From the NCBI GenBank assembly GCA_021781745.1, contig JAJXWH010000003.1, positions 142,343 through 206,342 of the forward strand: a stretch of 64,000 nt of DNA, given 5' to 3'. The DNA is from Bacillota bacterium. GTDB lineage: Bacteria > Bacillota > Clostridia > Clostridiales > Clostridiaceae. The position numbers were made by a program, and so were the translations under genes. This document shows, piece by piece, positions 43,895 to 54,134 of the stretch. How positions within the stretch are numbered: position 1 is the stretch's first letter; every line of letters begins with the position of its first letter. The notes beneath the pieces are model-generated. The model was not told where the DNA came from. It saw only the letters and a list, made by a program, of their open reading frames with translations, and made no database searches.

Positions 43895-45610
43895 TTAATC
43901 CATTAATACATATTTTATATGTGATCCTTTACCAACCCTTTTTATTTTTCCTAACTCCTCTAAATTGTTAAATAATGTCAATGCCTTTGTTTTACCAAAT
44001 TTAAAGGTTTCTCTGCACTCCTTATTACTAATGCTGCCATTTGCTTTTATATATTCTAAAATATTTATTTCATCATTATTTTGAGGTTTATCTTTAACAA
44101 GTATTCTATTAAACTCATCATCTTGATTATATTCTTCATTTAAATAATATACTTTTCCTCTTCCATAACCATCAACTATTAATGTTTCTTTTTCAACTAA
44201 ATCATGTAATATTCCAGTTATATCATATGAATGTTTATCCATCATTAATTGAATACGTGCATTATTGACACTGCCTTCTAAATATGCTGTTGCAAGTATT
44301 AATACCTCATCTTTATTAAATGAATTAAATGCTTTACCAAATATACTTTTTAATGATTCTAAGCATTCTTCTGGTAACATAGATATCATCCATAATTTCA
44401 AAGAAACTTGGCTTAAATTAATTTCTTCTTTTAGCTCTGGTGTTCTCCAGTTTTGTTCATTCCATGCAGACAAAATTTTAGGAAATCCAGATCCTGCTCC
44501 CTCACCTAATCCTATCAAAGAAAACATCTTTTGAATTCTAGGATTTCTGCTTTTAGAATTTCCGCCTTTGAATATACTTTCTAAATCTATCTTTAAGCTT
44601 CCTGGATTAGTAAATTCCAAACTATCCTTAGTTTTTATGATCTTTAATGTTCCCTGTATATTGAAATCAGCATGAATTATTTGATTTACAAATGCTTCTC
44701 TTATTGCTTGATGTACTAAAGTATCATCCTTACGTTCAAGATTTTCTAATCTAAATGGTACTTTAACATTACTTGTGAGCTTATTAATTACTGTAAAATA
44801 AAAATTATAAATATTATTTTCCCAGGTTCCATCTATGGTAAACCTGTCTGACCATCTTTGATCAGAGCTTACATCAATTTCTTCCCTAAAATCAAAATTT
44901 ATCTTTGCAAACAAATCTCTAATATAAAGACCTTTACCAAACATAAGCATTCCTGCTACTGTTACACCTTTTATTTTTCTTCTTCTGTCTTCCTTTATTC
45001 CACCAAGCATTTCAATGAATTCTTCACTATCAAGTGCATTCCAAGGATGATCTGGGTTTCTAGAACTAAATCTATTTCTATACTTCTTTATTGTATCTTC
45101 ATCTAAATCCTTTACTGTATAGTCTTCAAGTATTACACCATCATTACCTTCTTCTGATGCATCTCTTATCATAGCTTTAACTTCTTCTTCAGTAGATTTG
45201 TAATCACCTTCAGCATTACGCTTATAAGTTCCTTTATATGGATCTTCATTTAAATATATTGGACGTTCTTTATAATTAGCTCTAGGCACATTTATAATTA
45301 AAACATCCATTCCTTCAATAGTTAATTTTTCTACATCGTCATCCTTCAATAAATTTCGGTTAACTTTGTTTCCATTTATAGTATTCCAAAAATCCTGTAT
45401 TCTTTTATCAATATTCTTAACACCTTGAACTTCGAATGTACCTTTTCCTTTATTCTCTTTTATTCCTAAAATTATTATTCCCCCATTTGTATTCGCCATA
45501 GCAGAATAACTTTCCCACAAAGAATTAGGAATTTTATTTTCTCCCTCTTTACATTCTACATCAACAGTTTCACCAATTTTCAATATCTCCAATAATTCTA
45601 TATCAGTCAT
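43895..45610 (-). CDS. AlbA_2 / divergent-AAA (Schlafen-related) ATP-binding protein
   Basis: A 571-residue protein. The N-terminal part is an AlbA_2 (Schlafen-like) domain: ETVDVECKEG, LWESYSAMANTNGGIIILGI. The middle (VHQAIREAFVNQIIHADF, GAGSGFPKILSAW) is the C-terminal ATP-binding part typical of RecG-related/HATPase_c_4 proteins, and the end carries winged-helix repeats. These proteins act as regulators or, in some cases, in phage defence. AAGGTGAG precedes the ATG at 45608-45610. It stands next to a type I restriction operon, which supports a defence role; that is inference. Confidence 0.82.
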   Translation of the reverse strand: MTDIELLEILKIGETVDVECKEGENKIPNSLWESYSAMANTNGGIIILGIKENKGKGTFEVQGVKNIDKRIQDFWNTINGNKVNRNLLKDDDVEKLTIEGMDVLIINVPRANYKERPIYLNEDPYKGTYKRNAEGDYKSTEEEVKAMIRDASEEGNDGVILEDYTVKDLDEDTIKKYRNRFSSRNPDHPWNALDSEEFIEMLGGIKEDRRRKIKGVTVAGMLMFGKGLYIRDLFAKINFDFREEIDVSSDQRWSDRFTIDGTWENNIYNFYFTVINKLTSNVKVPFRLENLERKDDTLVHQAIREAFVNQIIHADFNIQGTLKIIKTKDSLEFTNPGSLKIDLESIFKGGNSKSRNPRIQKMFSLIGLGEGAGSGFPKILSAWNEQNWRTPELKEEINLSQVSLKLWMISMLPEECLESLKSIFGKAFNSFNKDEVLILATAYLEGSVNNARIQLMMDKHSYDITGILHDLVEKETLIVDGYGRGKVYYLNEEYNQDDEFNRILVKDKPQNNDEINILEYIKANGSISNKECRETFKFGKTKALTLFNNLEELGKIKRVGKGSHIKYVLMD

Positions 45611-45845
45611 TTTAGCGCTCACCTTCTTCATATTCAAATGAAAAATTCATATTTTAATCTAATTACTTTACTTTTTCCATTTTATTCTAATTTATTTATT
45701 TTATTATATCAATATATTTTAACTTTGTAATTAAATTATATACTAAACTGCTGTTATCTAAAAGTTTGATATGATTGATGATTTTTAGATTTCATGAATA
45801 CAGACCAGATTTTTTTACTAAAATATCAAGTTCCAGGCATTACAA

Positions 45846-45890
45846 AACACACCTTATGTTGGATACTAGTTTCAACATGAGGCGTGTGTT
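45846..45890. terminator. hairpin, possible terminator
   Basis: Arms AACACACCTTATGTTG and CAACATGAGGCGTGTGTT pair with one bulge; on the minus strand TTTTGT follows. Confidence 0.5.
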
Positions 45891-46022
45891 GAAGAGTTTT
45901 ATTAAATCATGACTTAAAATATTCTATTATATCTATTTGTCATTAGAAATAAATGAAACCATAGATTAAAAATATCATATCTTTACATATTGTATTTATT
46001 AATATTGAATCATATCTTGTTG

Positions 46023-46063
46023 ATGGTCGGAAGATGGGTGGAAGTTTTAATTCTTCCGACCAT
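46023..46063. terminator. hairpin, possible terminator
   Basis: Eleven-base perfect arms ATGGTCGGAAG/CTTCCGACCAT. There is a modest T-rich tail only on the plus strand. Confidence 0.45.
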
Positions 46064-46258
46064 TTCTTAATTTAAGTAATATCAGTAGTTAACAGGATAA
46101 TTCATAATTATTATTCGGCTTCATTCTGTTTTAGTGAATTTTTTGTTTTGGACATTAATTTTTAGTATATTTGATTTAATATAGTCTTTGGTTCACTTAT
46201 ACCTGGAACCTTTCACACCTCCGATGTTATTACTATACCTGAAAGACTAAGATTGCTT

Positions 46259-46756
46259 TTATTCAATTTTGTCCTTCTCAGTAAGTGTACTATCTCTTAC
46301 AACTAAATCAGTCGTGAATATTAACATATAAAACACTCCTAAGAGCATATACAAAAACATAGTGAACCCTATAAATGAAATTACAAGCTTCACAATGTCA
46401 TTTATTTCTATTGGTAGTACACCTATAGCTAGTGATATTATTACAACTGTTATAGATGCTAATATTATCTTATTTAAAAAACTATAAATTTCTTTTGTGA
46501 TATTAGGGATATCATTTTTAATTCTTTGGAATAAAGGTCCCCCTTTTAGGGATATTAATAGCGTTAATATTAGACTTAGAACTACAAATATTAAGGATGA
46601 AAAAGTTATTACATTAGCTAGTGACGCTCTAATATTTTGAATAATTCCCACTTTATATGCAACCGTAGAAATTAACCCTCCCCCTATACAAATGTAAAAC
46701 AAGTACTTTATAAACCAGTCCTCTATATTATCTAGTATCGTCCTTTTACTTTTCAT
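46259..46756 (-). CDS. four-helix membrane protein at the end of the restriction operon
   Basis: A 165-residue protein with four hydrophobic segments at about 17-38, 48-70, 95-114 and 121-148, short charged loops and charged ends. AGAGGGG precedes the ATG, 19 bases after the 370-residue unknown gene. No family is recognised. The pairing of a small four-helix membrane protein with a larger soluble partner resembles the layout of the Kiwa defence system (KwaA/KwaB), but I cannot show sequence similarity. Confidence 0.8.
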   Translation of the reverse strand: MKSKRTILDNIEDWFIKYLFYICIGGGLISTVAYKVGIIQNIRASLANVITFSSLIFVVLSLILTLLISLKGGPLFQRIKNDIPNITKEIYSFLNKIILASITVVIISLAIGVLPIEINDIVKLVISFIGFTMFLYMLLGVFYMLIFTTDLVVRDSTLTEKDKIE

Positions 46757-46775
46757 AATGCCCCTCTCTTCTAAA

Positions 46776-47888
46776 TTAACTTGTAGTTATTCTTGATATT
46801 GTCCCCCTATTTATCAGATATGTCTCTTTCATTTTATCGTATAGAAAATCATTTCCTATTGATATCCTTGGTGCTATTTTAAAATTAATTATACTATTTA
46901 ATCTTGGATGTAGTAAATTAACAAGTTCAACACTAGAGTCATCAGTGTCCTTTTTAGTTATTTCTATTGAAGGCTTTTTCTCTACTCCTTCAATACTATT
47001 AAATTCATCTACTAATTCCTTTACTTCATCAACATCTAATGTATCTGTCTTATCTGTTGTATTTACTGAAAGTACTATATCAAAATTAACACCTTTATTG
47101 TTTCCTAAAAGTCTTCTTGCTTTTCCCAATAAGCTTTTACTTTCATTATCTATCATAGAATCTAGCATGAAATCTGATCCTTTAACTCTAACTTTTCTGA
47201 AATATTTTGCATCTAATATTTTTTCTGCCTTTTTAGGATCAATTAATACTCTTAATTCACATGCTAATTCATTAATTGTTCCATTTAAATTAGCTAATTC
47301 TATATACTTTCTTCTTAATAATGTAAAATAAGCTTGTATTTGATTAGCCGACAGTCCATAACTATTGGATTGTATCATCAAGACACTGTACTTACCATCA
47401 TATAGTATGCTTACAAAATCCCCTATATACTCCTCATCAGTTAACATAATATCTTTTTTTGTTTCACCTACTTTCTTTTTAGCAGGCAACATATTATCTC
47501 TCATTTTAGTTAACTGAAAACTTACTATATCTTCGTCAAATTGTGTAATAGAGCCTGGTTCTATCTCAACAATTATTCCCCCAATATCAATAGCAGTTGA
47601 ATCTATTTTATTATTAAGTATATACTCTATCATAGGCTTCATATCCCATGCACTTGCACTGTATCTATTTAATCTATCATACTGTTTATTTATATTATCC
47701 TCATTCTCAAGCAATTCATTTTGTTGCTCTGTGTATTTCTTTTTCTTTAGTGCTTTTATTTTGGGAATAGCCTCTTTGCTCCTATTAATCTTTTTCATTA
47801 TATTTTCATCAACAATAAGTACTGATTCAAAATAATTGAATCGTATATTCTTATTTATCATCTTCCTAACTCTTGTTTTTTTCTCCAT
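46776..47888 (-). CDS. unknown protein co-transcribed with hsdR
   Basis: A 370-residue soluble protein. A charged helical start (KKINRSKEAIPKIKALKKKK) is followed by IDIGGIIVEIEPGSI, DEEYIGDFVSILYDGKYSVL and MIQSNSYGLS, then a C-terminal part with FDIVLSVNTTDK. The middle pattern (EYIG...LYD...LM.QSN.YGLS) recalls uncharacterised proteins met near defence genes, but I cannot name a family. Its ATG is two bases past the hsdR stop, and AAGGTGG lies inside hsdR, so it is part of the restriction operon. It may be a defence accessory or effector. Confidence 0.75.
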   Translation of the reverse strand: MEKKTRVRKMINKNIRFNYFESVLIVDENIMKKINRSKEAIPKIKALKKKKYTEQQNELLENEDNINKQYDRLNRYSASAWDMKPMIEYILNNKIDSTAIDIGGIIVEIEPGSITQFDEDIVSFQLTKMRDNMLPAKKKVGETKKDIMLTDEEYIGDFVSILYDGKYSVLMIQSNSYGLSANQIQAYFTLLRRKYIELANLNGTINELACELRVLIDPKKAEKILDAKYFRKVRVKGSDFMLDSMIDNESKSLLGKARRLLGNNKGVNFDIVLSVNTTDKTDTLDVDEVKELVDEFNSIEGVEKKPSIEITKKDTDDSSVELVNLLHPRLNSIINFKIAPRISIGNDFLYDKMKETYLINRGTISRITTS

Positions 47889-47890
47889 TT

Positions 47891-50206
47891 TTATCCCACC
47901 TTAATATCATACAAATATCTTTGAAAATTAATAAATATATTTTTTATCATTACAACATCCCCAAGTTCTTTTACTGCGTCAGGAATGGAATGATATTTTA
48001 ATTCCAAAAGACTTGGTAGTTTTTCCTGATCAAGCTCCTCAACTCCACTTTCGATATACTTAGAGAGTACAAATTCTAGAAATTCACTTTGTTTATCATC
48101 TAAATCATTAAAAATTTTGCCTCTAGCTTCATTAACTCTCATTTCTCGAGTTATAGGTTTTTTAGAAAATGAAATATATTCAAGAACATCATATAAATCG
48201 CTTTTTTCAGCATTTACTAATTTCTGCAAAACAATTAATTCATCCTTACCGTACCCCTCCTCAGAAAGTTTTTCAAGAAATGTTTTTCGTACTATCGGAT
48301 CTGACCAAATTGTACGTAGTTCTTCCTCACTTTTGAAAAAATCAGGTAATGCTTCAAATATGTTATAAAGAAACTCTTCAGCAGAAATAGGTTTACCATC
48401 TGCACTCCAGTATGAAGTTGAAATCATGTGCTGAATTTCTATTTCTTTGCCTTCACGCAGCTTAATTCTTAATTTTTTCTTTTTCTCAGTTTCATCTGGA
48501 ACTGGTGGCTTGTCCGACTTTTTAATATTATCAGGTTTTTTAGGCTCTTTGGGTTCTGGTTTAGGCTCTGGTCCCATTGGATCTCCATCCCATTCAGGAT
48601 CATTAAAAAGACGATATGCTTTTACATAATCATATATAGAAAAAAATTCTTTACCATCAAAAATTCTTGTTCCCCTACCAATTATTTGCTTAAACTCAAT
48701 CATATTATTAATTGGACGCATTAAAACTATGTTTCTAATATTTCTTGCATCTACACCAGTAGATAACTTTTGAGATGTAGTAAGAATAGTTGGAATTATG
48801 TTTTCATTGTTTTGAAATTTTCTTAAATACTGTTCTCCAAGGATACCATCATCTGCTGTTACTCTAACACAATAATTAGGATCTGTACTCTTTGAGTATT
48901 GATTAATCAAATCACGTACTGCAGCTGCATGAGGTTGTGTGGCACAAAAAACAATAGTCTTTTCATTTTGATCAATTTCTGAAAGAAGTATCTTTACACG
49001 TCTAGCTTCTCTTTCTTTAATCTCAATAATTTTATTGAAATCTTCTTCTGTATATATTTTACCTTGTTTCACTTCACCTTCAATAATTTCATCATCACTT
49101 ACATAAATGTATTCATCAATAGTTGTACTTATATCCTTAACTTTAAATGGAGTTAAGAATCCGTCATTAATGCCTTCTTTTAATGAATATATATATATTG
49201 GTTCTCCAAAATATTTATAGGTATCTGCATTCTCTTTACGTTTAGGAGTTGCTGTTAATCCAAGCTGAACTGCTGGTGAAAAGTATTCTAATATCCCTCT
49301 CCAGTTCCCCTCATCGTTCGCTCCTCCACGATGACATTCGTCTATAATAATAAAATCAAAATAATCCGGAGGATATTGGCCAAAATATGGTTTATTATCC
49401 TTTCCACTCATAAAAGTCTGAAATATAGTAAAAAAAATGTTTCCATTAGTTGGCACATGACCCTTTTTACTGATTTCTTTAGGATCTATACGTACTAATG
49501 CATCTTCATTAAATCCAGAAAAATCATTAAATGCTTGGTTAGCTAAACAATTTCTGTCTGCTAAAAACAAAATACGTGGCCTTCTTGCACCATCCTGTTT
49601 TAGGTTCCAACGTGTTTGAAAAAGTTTCCAAGCAATCTGAAATGCAATAAATGTCTTTCCTGTACCTGTTGCTAGTGTCAATAATAACCGTGGTCTTTTT
49701 TCGGCAATAGCAGTTAGCGTTTTATTAACAGCTATTTCTTGGTAATAACGTGCACTTTTTGTTCCTCCTAAATCTTCAAATGGGATACTATTAAATTTAT
49801 CTCTCCACACATTCTGATCAGAGAATACCTTGTTCCAGAGTTCATCAGGAGTAGGAAAAAGATCAATCACACCCTCAGTGCCATCTTTTCTACATATTTC
49901 ATAAATCTCTTTTCCATTGCTAGCATAGGTATAATCTAACTCAAGTCTTTCTGCATAATCCTTAGCTTGTGCTACGCCTTCTCCTACCTCCAGTTCATCA
50001 CCTTTGGCTTCTATAACTGCTAATTTACAACCTTTATATACAAGCACATAATCTGCTATTACTGCTTTACCACGAGTTCCACCAGTTTGAATTTTACCCA
50101 TGGTTATATGATATTCTCGAAGTATTTTGGAGTCTGGAGTAACACCCCAGCCTCTTTCTCTTAAGCTTGGATCAATAAGTTCAGCTCTAGTTTCAGCTTC
50201 GTTCAT
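47891..50206 (-). CDS. hsdR: type I restriction enzyme, R subunit
   Basis: A 771-residue R subunit of the EcoEI-like (shorter) kind. The nuclease core is D52...E66-A67-K68 (LAVIEAKGDE), and the helicase motor has Walker A ATGTGKT (179-185), IIDECHRGG, GLTATPKR and the late motifs QKLSTGVDA and QIIGRGTR. It cuts DNA after translocation when the HsdM/HsdS complex meets an unmethylated site. It overlaps or adjoins hsdS and the next unknown gene within a dozen bases, so M-S-R and two more genes form one operon. A Pro/Lys-rich linker (PEPKPEPKEPKKPD) lies near residue 540. Confidence 0.95.
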   Translation of the reverse strand: MNEAETRAELIDPSLRERGWGVTPDSKILREYHITMGKIQTGGTRGKAVIADYVLVYKGCKLAVIEAKGDELEVGEGVAQAKDYAERLELDYTYASNGKEIYEICRKDGTEGVIDLFPTPDELWNKVFSDQNVWRDKFNSIPFEDLGGTKSARYYQEIAVNKTLTAIAEKRPRLLLTLATGTGKTFIAFQIAWKLFQTRWNLKQDGARRPRILFLADRNCLANQAFNDFSGFNEDALVRIDPKEISKKGHVPTNGNIFFTIFQTFMSGKDNKPYFGQYPPDYFDFIIIDECHRGGANDEGNWRGILEYFSPAVQLGLTATPKRKENADTYKYFGEPIYIYSLKEGINDGFLTPFKVKDISTTIDEYIYVSDDEIIEGEVKQGKIYTEEDFNKIIEIKEREARRVKILLSEIDQNEKTIVFCATQPHAAAVRDLINQYSKSTDPNYCVRVTADDGILGEQYLRKFQNNENIIPTILTTSQKLSTGVDARNIRNIVLMRPINNMIEFKQIIGRGTRIFDGKEFFSIYDYVKAYRLFNDPEWDGDPMGPEPKPEPKEPKKPDNIKKSDKPPVPDETEKKKKLRIKLREGKEIEIQHMISTSYWSADGKPISAEEFLYNIFEALPDFFKSEEELRTIWSDPIVRKTFLEKLSEEGYGKDELIVLQKLVNAEKSDLYDVLEYISFSKKPITREMRVNEARGKIFNDLDDKQSEFLEFVLSKYIESGVEELDQEKLPSLLELKYHSIPDAVKELGDVVMIKNIFINFQRYLYDIKVG

Positions 50207-50217
50207 AATTATCCTCC

Positions 50218-51447
50218 TTATAATTCCCCATTAAAGGCTTTTTGTAAAATTGATTTTTTTAGCTCTTCTAAATCAATTAATTTTTGTTTGTAGATAGATT
50301 CAAATCTTCGAATTTTTACGGATATGTTATCATATCTAGTTACAATATCCTTTTGTACAGTAATAGGCGGTATAACGTGAAAAAATTCACGTTGTTTCGT
50401 TATTGGAATTTGATTTCTTGTAGATTGCCTCATAATTTGTAGGTATTGGGATACAAACTTCGTTGATCTCATGTAAAGAGCTAGATATTCAGGCAATATT
50501 TTATCCAAATTACAACGATAATAAGTTAGTGACGTTCCAAGAATTATTTTTTCTTTTTCAGTATATAAAACAGCAACAGGACCAACAGTAGCGTTGTGTG
50601 CAAACAGTACATCTCTATTTTGTGCCACACCTTTTCTAAATGAATTCGCTCTTTCAGAAGATAAATATTTAGCTTCTGACATGTTTACTGTATCATTTTT
50701 TATGCAATTTGCTGATATATACGGAACTCCAGAATCAATAAATTCTTCCTTCCTTGGGTAATTATTTCCATGGTTTCCATCCAGATGACTTATTATCCAA
50801 CCTCTTTCAATCAACTCGGATAATTGAACTTTCTCCCAATAACATTCATTAATATCAAATTCAGAGTCGAATATGCTTTCTAGAAGTTCATTTGCATTTT
50901 GTAGATTTTTTTCAGCATTTTCTTTTGCCCTTGTGATGGCTTCAAAAACCTCATCCAAAATTGCAACAATACGCTGTTGTTCGTGGAGTGATTTTGGAAC
51001 GCTAACTAGGAGATTTTCCCATTTACTTTTATTTATTATTGGTAGTGTTGCTTGAGAAGAATTTTCAATAACTTGTTTTATAAAAGCTTGTGCTCTTAAA
51101 GCATAATAGAAAAATTTATAGTCTAATGTTTTGTTAACTGTTAAAGTATTTATTTGTTGATTGCATGAAACATCTCTATCAGTATAACCAACTTTTCCAA
51201 TGCTAGCTCCAATACAAACCATAAGTATTGAATTCTTAGGTATATGTCTTGCATTATCTAATCCTTTTTTACTCAAACCTTCATTATCATATCTAATTTC
51301 TCCATTTCCCAATATATCTATATCAGCTGGCTTTACAAAGGGAATAAAATCGCCATAATTCTCAGGATTAGAAGTTTTGGGAGTATTTCCAGTTTGTGTA
51401 CATCCAATTTCTTTTAATTTTTTAATTTCCCAATCCTTGTTCTTCAT
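50218..51447 (-). CDS. hsdS: type I restriction enzyme, specificity subunit
   Basis: A 409-residue HsdS with two target-recognition domains. Each half starts with a variable domain and ends in the conserved helix: LHEQQRIVAILDEVFEAI in the first and a VQKDIVTRYDN...LEELKKSILQKAFNGEL end in the second. It reads the two half sites of the DNA target. The ATG overlaps the hsdM stop by four bases. The bases recognised cannot be told from the sequence. Confidence 0.93.
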   Translation of the reverse strand: MKNKDWEIKKLKEIGCTQTGNTPKTSNPENYGDFIPFVKPADIDILGNGEIRYDNEGLSKKGLDNARHIPKNSILMVCIGASIGKVGYTDRDVSCNQQINTLTVNKTLDYKFFYYALRAQAFIKQVIENSSQATLPIINKSKWENLLVSVPKSLHEQQRIVAILDEVFEAITRAKENAEKNLQNANELLESIFDSEFDINECYWEKVQLSELIERGWIISHLDGNHGNNYPRKEEFIDSGVPYISANCIKNDTVNMSEAKYLSSERANSFRKGVAQNRDVLFAHNATVGPVAVLYTEKEKIILGTSLTYYRCNLDKILPEYLALYMRSTKFVSQYLQIMRQSTRNQIPITKQREFFHVIPPITVQKDIVTRYDNISVKIRRFESIYKQKLIDLEELKKSILQKAFNGEL

Positions 51448-52898
51448 AACAGCCCCCTAATCATGCTCAATATTTCAGCACTTTCCACATCAAGTGAGAT
51501 GATTTCATCTAGTATTTCCTGTGGCTCACGTAGCTCTGTTTCGTTCTTTTTATTGGGATTCTTCGCTAATAGGTTATATGTTGTTTTATCCACATCAGCT
51601 ATATTTACTGTCCAAGAATTTTCAGAGTCCATTTTAGTTTTTTGTAATTCAACAAAATCTGCCAAATCATTTTCATTAAGTGGATTAGTCTTTCCCAGAT
51701 TTCTATCCAAATTTAGTTGATAAAACCATACTTTTTGTGTTGGCTCACCTTTCTTGAAAAATAGTACGACTGTTTTCACTCCAGCTCCAGTAAATGTTCC
51801 ACCCGGCAAATCTAGTACTGTATGTAGATTGCAGTTTTCCAAAAGCTCCTTACGCAAGCTTATAGAAGCATTGTCAGTATTAGAAAGAAAAGTATTCTTA
51901 ATTACAACACCAGCACTTCCTCCAGCTTTAAGTATTTTTATAAAATGTTGAAGAAACAAAAATGCAGTTTCTCCTGTTTTAATTGGAAAGTTCTGTTGAA
52001 CCTCTGCACGTTCTTTACCTCCAAAAGGTGGATTGGCAAGTATGATATCATAACGATCTTTATCCTGAATATTATCAATATTCTCTGAAAGTGTGTTCAT
52101 ATGTACAATATTAGGCGCTTCTATGCCATGTAAAATCATATTCATAGTACCAATTATATAAGCAAGTGACTTTTTCTCTTTTCCATAAAATGAATGTTTT
52201 TGAAGGGTCTCCATATCACTTGTAGATAGTTTTTTGCTATTTTTTAAGTATTCAAAGGCTTCAACTAAAAATCCGGCAGATCCCACAGCACCATCATATA
52301 TCTTGTTACCAATTATAGGTGCTACAACTTTTACAATAGTCTTAATAAGTGGCCTTGGAGTATAATATTCGCCACCGTTTCGTCCTGCATTTCCCATATT
52401 TCTAATTTTATCTTCATAAAGATGTGACATCTCATGTTTTTCAGAATGTGAACGAAATTTTAGTTCATCAACCATATTAATAACTTCTCTAATGTTGTAA
52501 CCACTTTGCATTTTATTTTTTAACTCACTAAATATTTCTCCAATTTTATACTCTATGGTATCTGCACTTTCTGCATCAGTTTTAAATTTCTTAAGATATG
52601 GAAAAAGTTTCAAATCCACAAAATCTTTTAGATCATCACCTGTAAGAGCTTTATGATGATCTATTTTGCCGTCTTCTCCTTTAGGTACTGCCCATGTCTC
52701 CCATTTATATTCATGACTTATAATAGGAGTGTACGTCTTACCTGATAGTTCTGCTACCATTTTTTTATCCATTTCCAGATCATCTAGATATTTCAAAAAA
52801 AGTATCCATGAAGTTTGTTCTACATAGTCTAGTTCGCTTCCGCAACCCGCATCTTTATGTAATATGTCATCTATATTTTTAAAGGTTTGTTCAAACAT
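51444..52898 (-). CDS. hsdM: type I restriction enzyme, N6-adenine methyltransferase subunit
   Basis: A 484-residue HsdM. The helical N-terminal domain is followed by the SAM-binding part: GGEYYTPRPLIK, DGAVGSAGFLVEA (motif I) and the catalytic NPPFGG (motif IV). The C-terminal third carries the GAGVKTVVLFFKKG segment. It methylates adenine at the HsdS target and starts the M-S-R operon. The promoter must lie in the 177-base gap before it. Confidence 0.95.
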   Translation of the reverse strand: MFEQTFKNIDDILHKDAGCGSELDYVEQTSWILFLKYLDDLEMDKKMVAELSGKTYTPIISHEYKWETWAVPKGEDGKIDHHKALTGDDLKDFVDLKLFPYLKKFKTDAESADTIEYKIGEIFSELKNKMQSGYNIREVINMVDELKFRSHSEKHEMSHLYEDKIRNMGNAGRNGGEYYTPRPLIKTIVKVVAPIIGNKIYDGAVGSAGFLVEAFEYLKNSKKLSTSDMETLQKHSFYGKEKKSLAYIIGTMNMILHGIEAPNIVHMNTLSENIDNIQDKDRYDIILANPPFGGKERAEVQQNFPIKTGETAFLFLQHFIKILKAGGSAGVVIKNTFLSNTDNASISLRKELLENCNLHTVLDLPGGTFTGAGVKTVVLFFKKGEPTQKVWFYQLNLDRNLGKTNPLNENDLADFVELQKTKMDSENSWTVNIADVDKTTYNLLAKNPNKKNETELREPQEILDEIISLDVESAEILSMIRGLL

Positions 52899-52944
52899 TT
52901 ATAATCCCCCTAGTATAATCAAATTGTAAATTTTCTTTATTAAA

Positions 52945-52975
52945 ATAATCACATCGCTTAAACCAATGTGATTAT
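52945..52975 (-). terminator. terminator after the endolysin gene
   Basis: Ten-base arms ATAATCACAT/ATGTGATTAT followed on the minus strand by TTTTAATAAAG, 100 bases after the endolysin stop. Confidence 0.65.
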
Positions 52976-53075
52976 ATTATAATCTTTATTCCTCTTTTTT
53001 TCCATAAAATTCAACATAGTTCTTTTTATTATTTAATTAAAAGCGCCTAGCAACTACTATTAATTGTAACAAATA

Positions 53076-53972
53076 TTATATCGTCCAAGCCCCATCCTCA
53101 TCAACAGTAAACCCATCAGGAGTAACACAATCACAATACATCTTCCCATCTTCCGCAAAAGCATAGCACCCACCATCAATCCACCTCCACAAAGGCTTAT
53201 CCTTACTACCTCTAACCATTTTGCACTCATCATCTAAGTAATACCAATCCTTGTAATTCTCATCTTGATACCAAGCATCTTGTAATGCATACCCCCTGAT
53301 ATCAAAAATATACCATTCACCGTCAATCTCTTTCCATCCATTCCTAGAAGTATAATAGTATTTATTAGTAGTGTCAGTGCAATACCACCATCCAACATCA
53401 TTGCGATTCCATCCCAATTTCCATTCTCTATCATACGAACCATCAACTCCAACTAACCCATTAACAATAGCTCTTGCAATAACTTCTGCATTATAAACAG
53501 CCGCATCATCACTATCTGCAAATAAACATTCCACTAAAACAGCTGGCATAATAGTTTTATTAAGTACAATAAGATTTCTTGTCTTTACACCCCTGTTAGG
53601 TAAATTTAAAGCACCTGATAATGCATTAGATACTTTAGTTGCATATTGGTTTGCTACTTCTGATTTCCCAGCCACACATACTTCTGGTCCACTGCCTCCT
53701 CCTGCATTAATATGAATTTCCACATACAATTCTACATCTATTGTTTTAGCTATTTCATTTGCTTCTTTTGATCTTTCATAACAATCCTCGCAGCTATAGC
53801 TATTACTCTTATCAATTCTAAGTAAATTAACTCCATAACCTTTTTCCTGTAAATACTGTTCAACTAAAGCTCCTATGGTTCTGGTACAATTGCATTCGTC
53901 TAATCTATCAACAACTCCACATCCAATATTTCCACTCGCTGTATGACCTACAGCAATAATAAAATTACTCAT
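53076..53972 (-). CDS. N-acetylmuramoyl-L-alanine amidase with cell-wall-binding repeats (endolysin)
   Basis: A 298-residue amidase_3 enzyme. Zinc ligands lie in IIAVGHTASG (His9), near E27, in VEIHINAGGG and the late catalytic glutamate in AVLVECLF. From residue 185 to the end are Trp/Tyr/Gly-rich cell-wall-binding repeats (GWWYCTDTTNKYYYT, GWKEIDGEWYIFD, WYYLDDECK). There is no signal peptide, as expected for an endolysin released by a holin. It is divergent from the sigma factor gene and 2 kb from the UviB-like holin, which suggests a lysis cassette. GAGGAGA precedes the ATG. Confidence 0.92.
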   Translation of the reverse strand: MSNFIIAVGHTASGNIGCGVVDRLDECNCTRTIGALVEQYLQEKGYGVNLLRIDKSNSYSCEDCYERSKEANEIAKTIDVELYVEIHINAGGGSGPEVCVAGKSEVANQYATKVSNALSGALNLPNRGVKTRNLIVLNKTIMPAVLVECLFADSDDAAVYNAEVIARAIVNGLVGVDGSYDREWKLGWNRNDVGWWYCTDTTNKYYYTSRNGWKEIDGEWYIFDIRGYALQDAWYQDENYKDWYYLDDECKMVRGSKDKPLWRWIDGGCYAFAEDGKMYCDCVTPDGFTVDEDGAWTI

Positions 53973-54134
53973 TCTACATATCTCCTCTACAATCTTTAAT
54001 TTTTTTATATTTACATCTAAGTTATATGTATTTCAGCCATATATACTATATATAGAGACAAATTTAACAACAAACACAATGTATGTAAATTAATTACTTT
54101 AATTCATATCTCTTAGGTTAAGAAGGAGGTTTGT

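Larger units (their letters stand above)
45611..46258. other. gap between the AAA gene and the restriction operon
   Basis: About 648 bases without a gene. Two strong hairpins are present (45846-45890 and 46023-46063), which probably end the operon from hsdM leftward. I see nothing else. Confidence 0.55.

Noticed and set aside
54060..54130. TcdR/UviA-type promoter (TTTACA ... CTCTTT) between endolysin and sigma factor genes
   Set aside because: Similar words occur, but the spacing (20 or 26 bases) does not fit the known form.
53973..54134. LexA operator controlling the lysis cassette
   Set aside because: No GAAC-N4-GTTC-like site is present near the sigma factor or endolysin genes.
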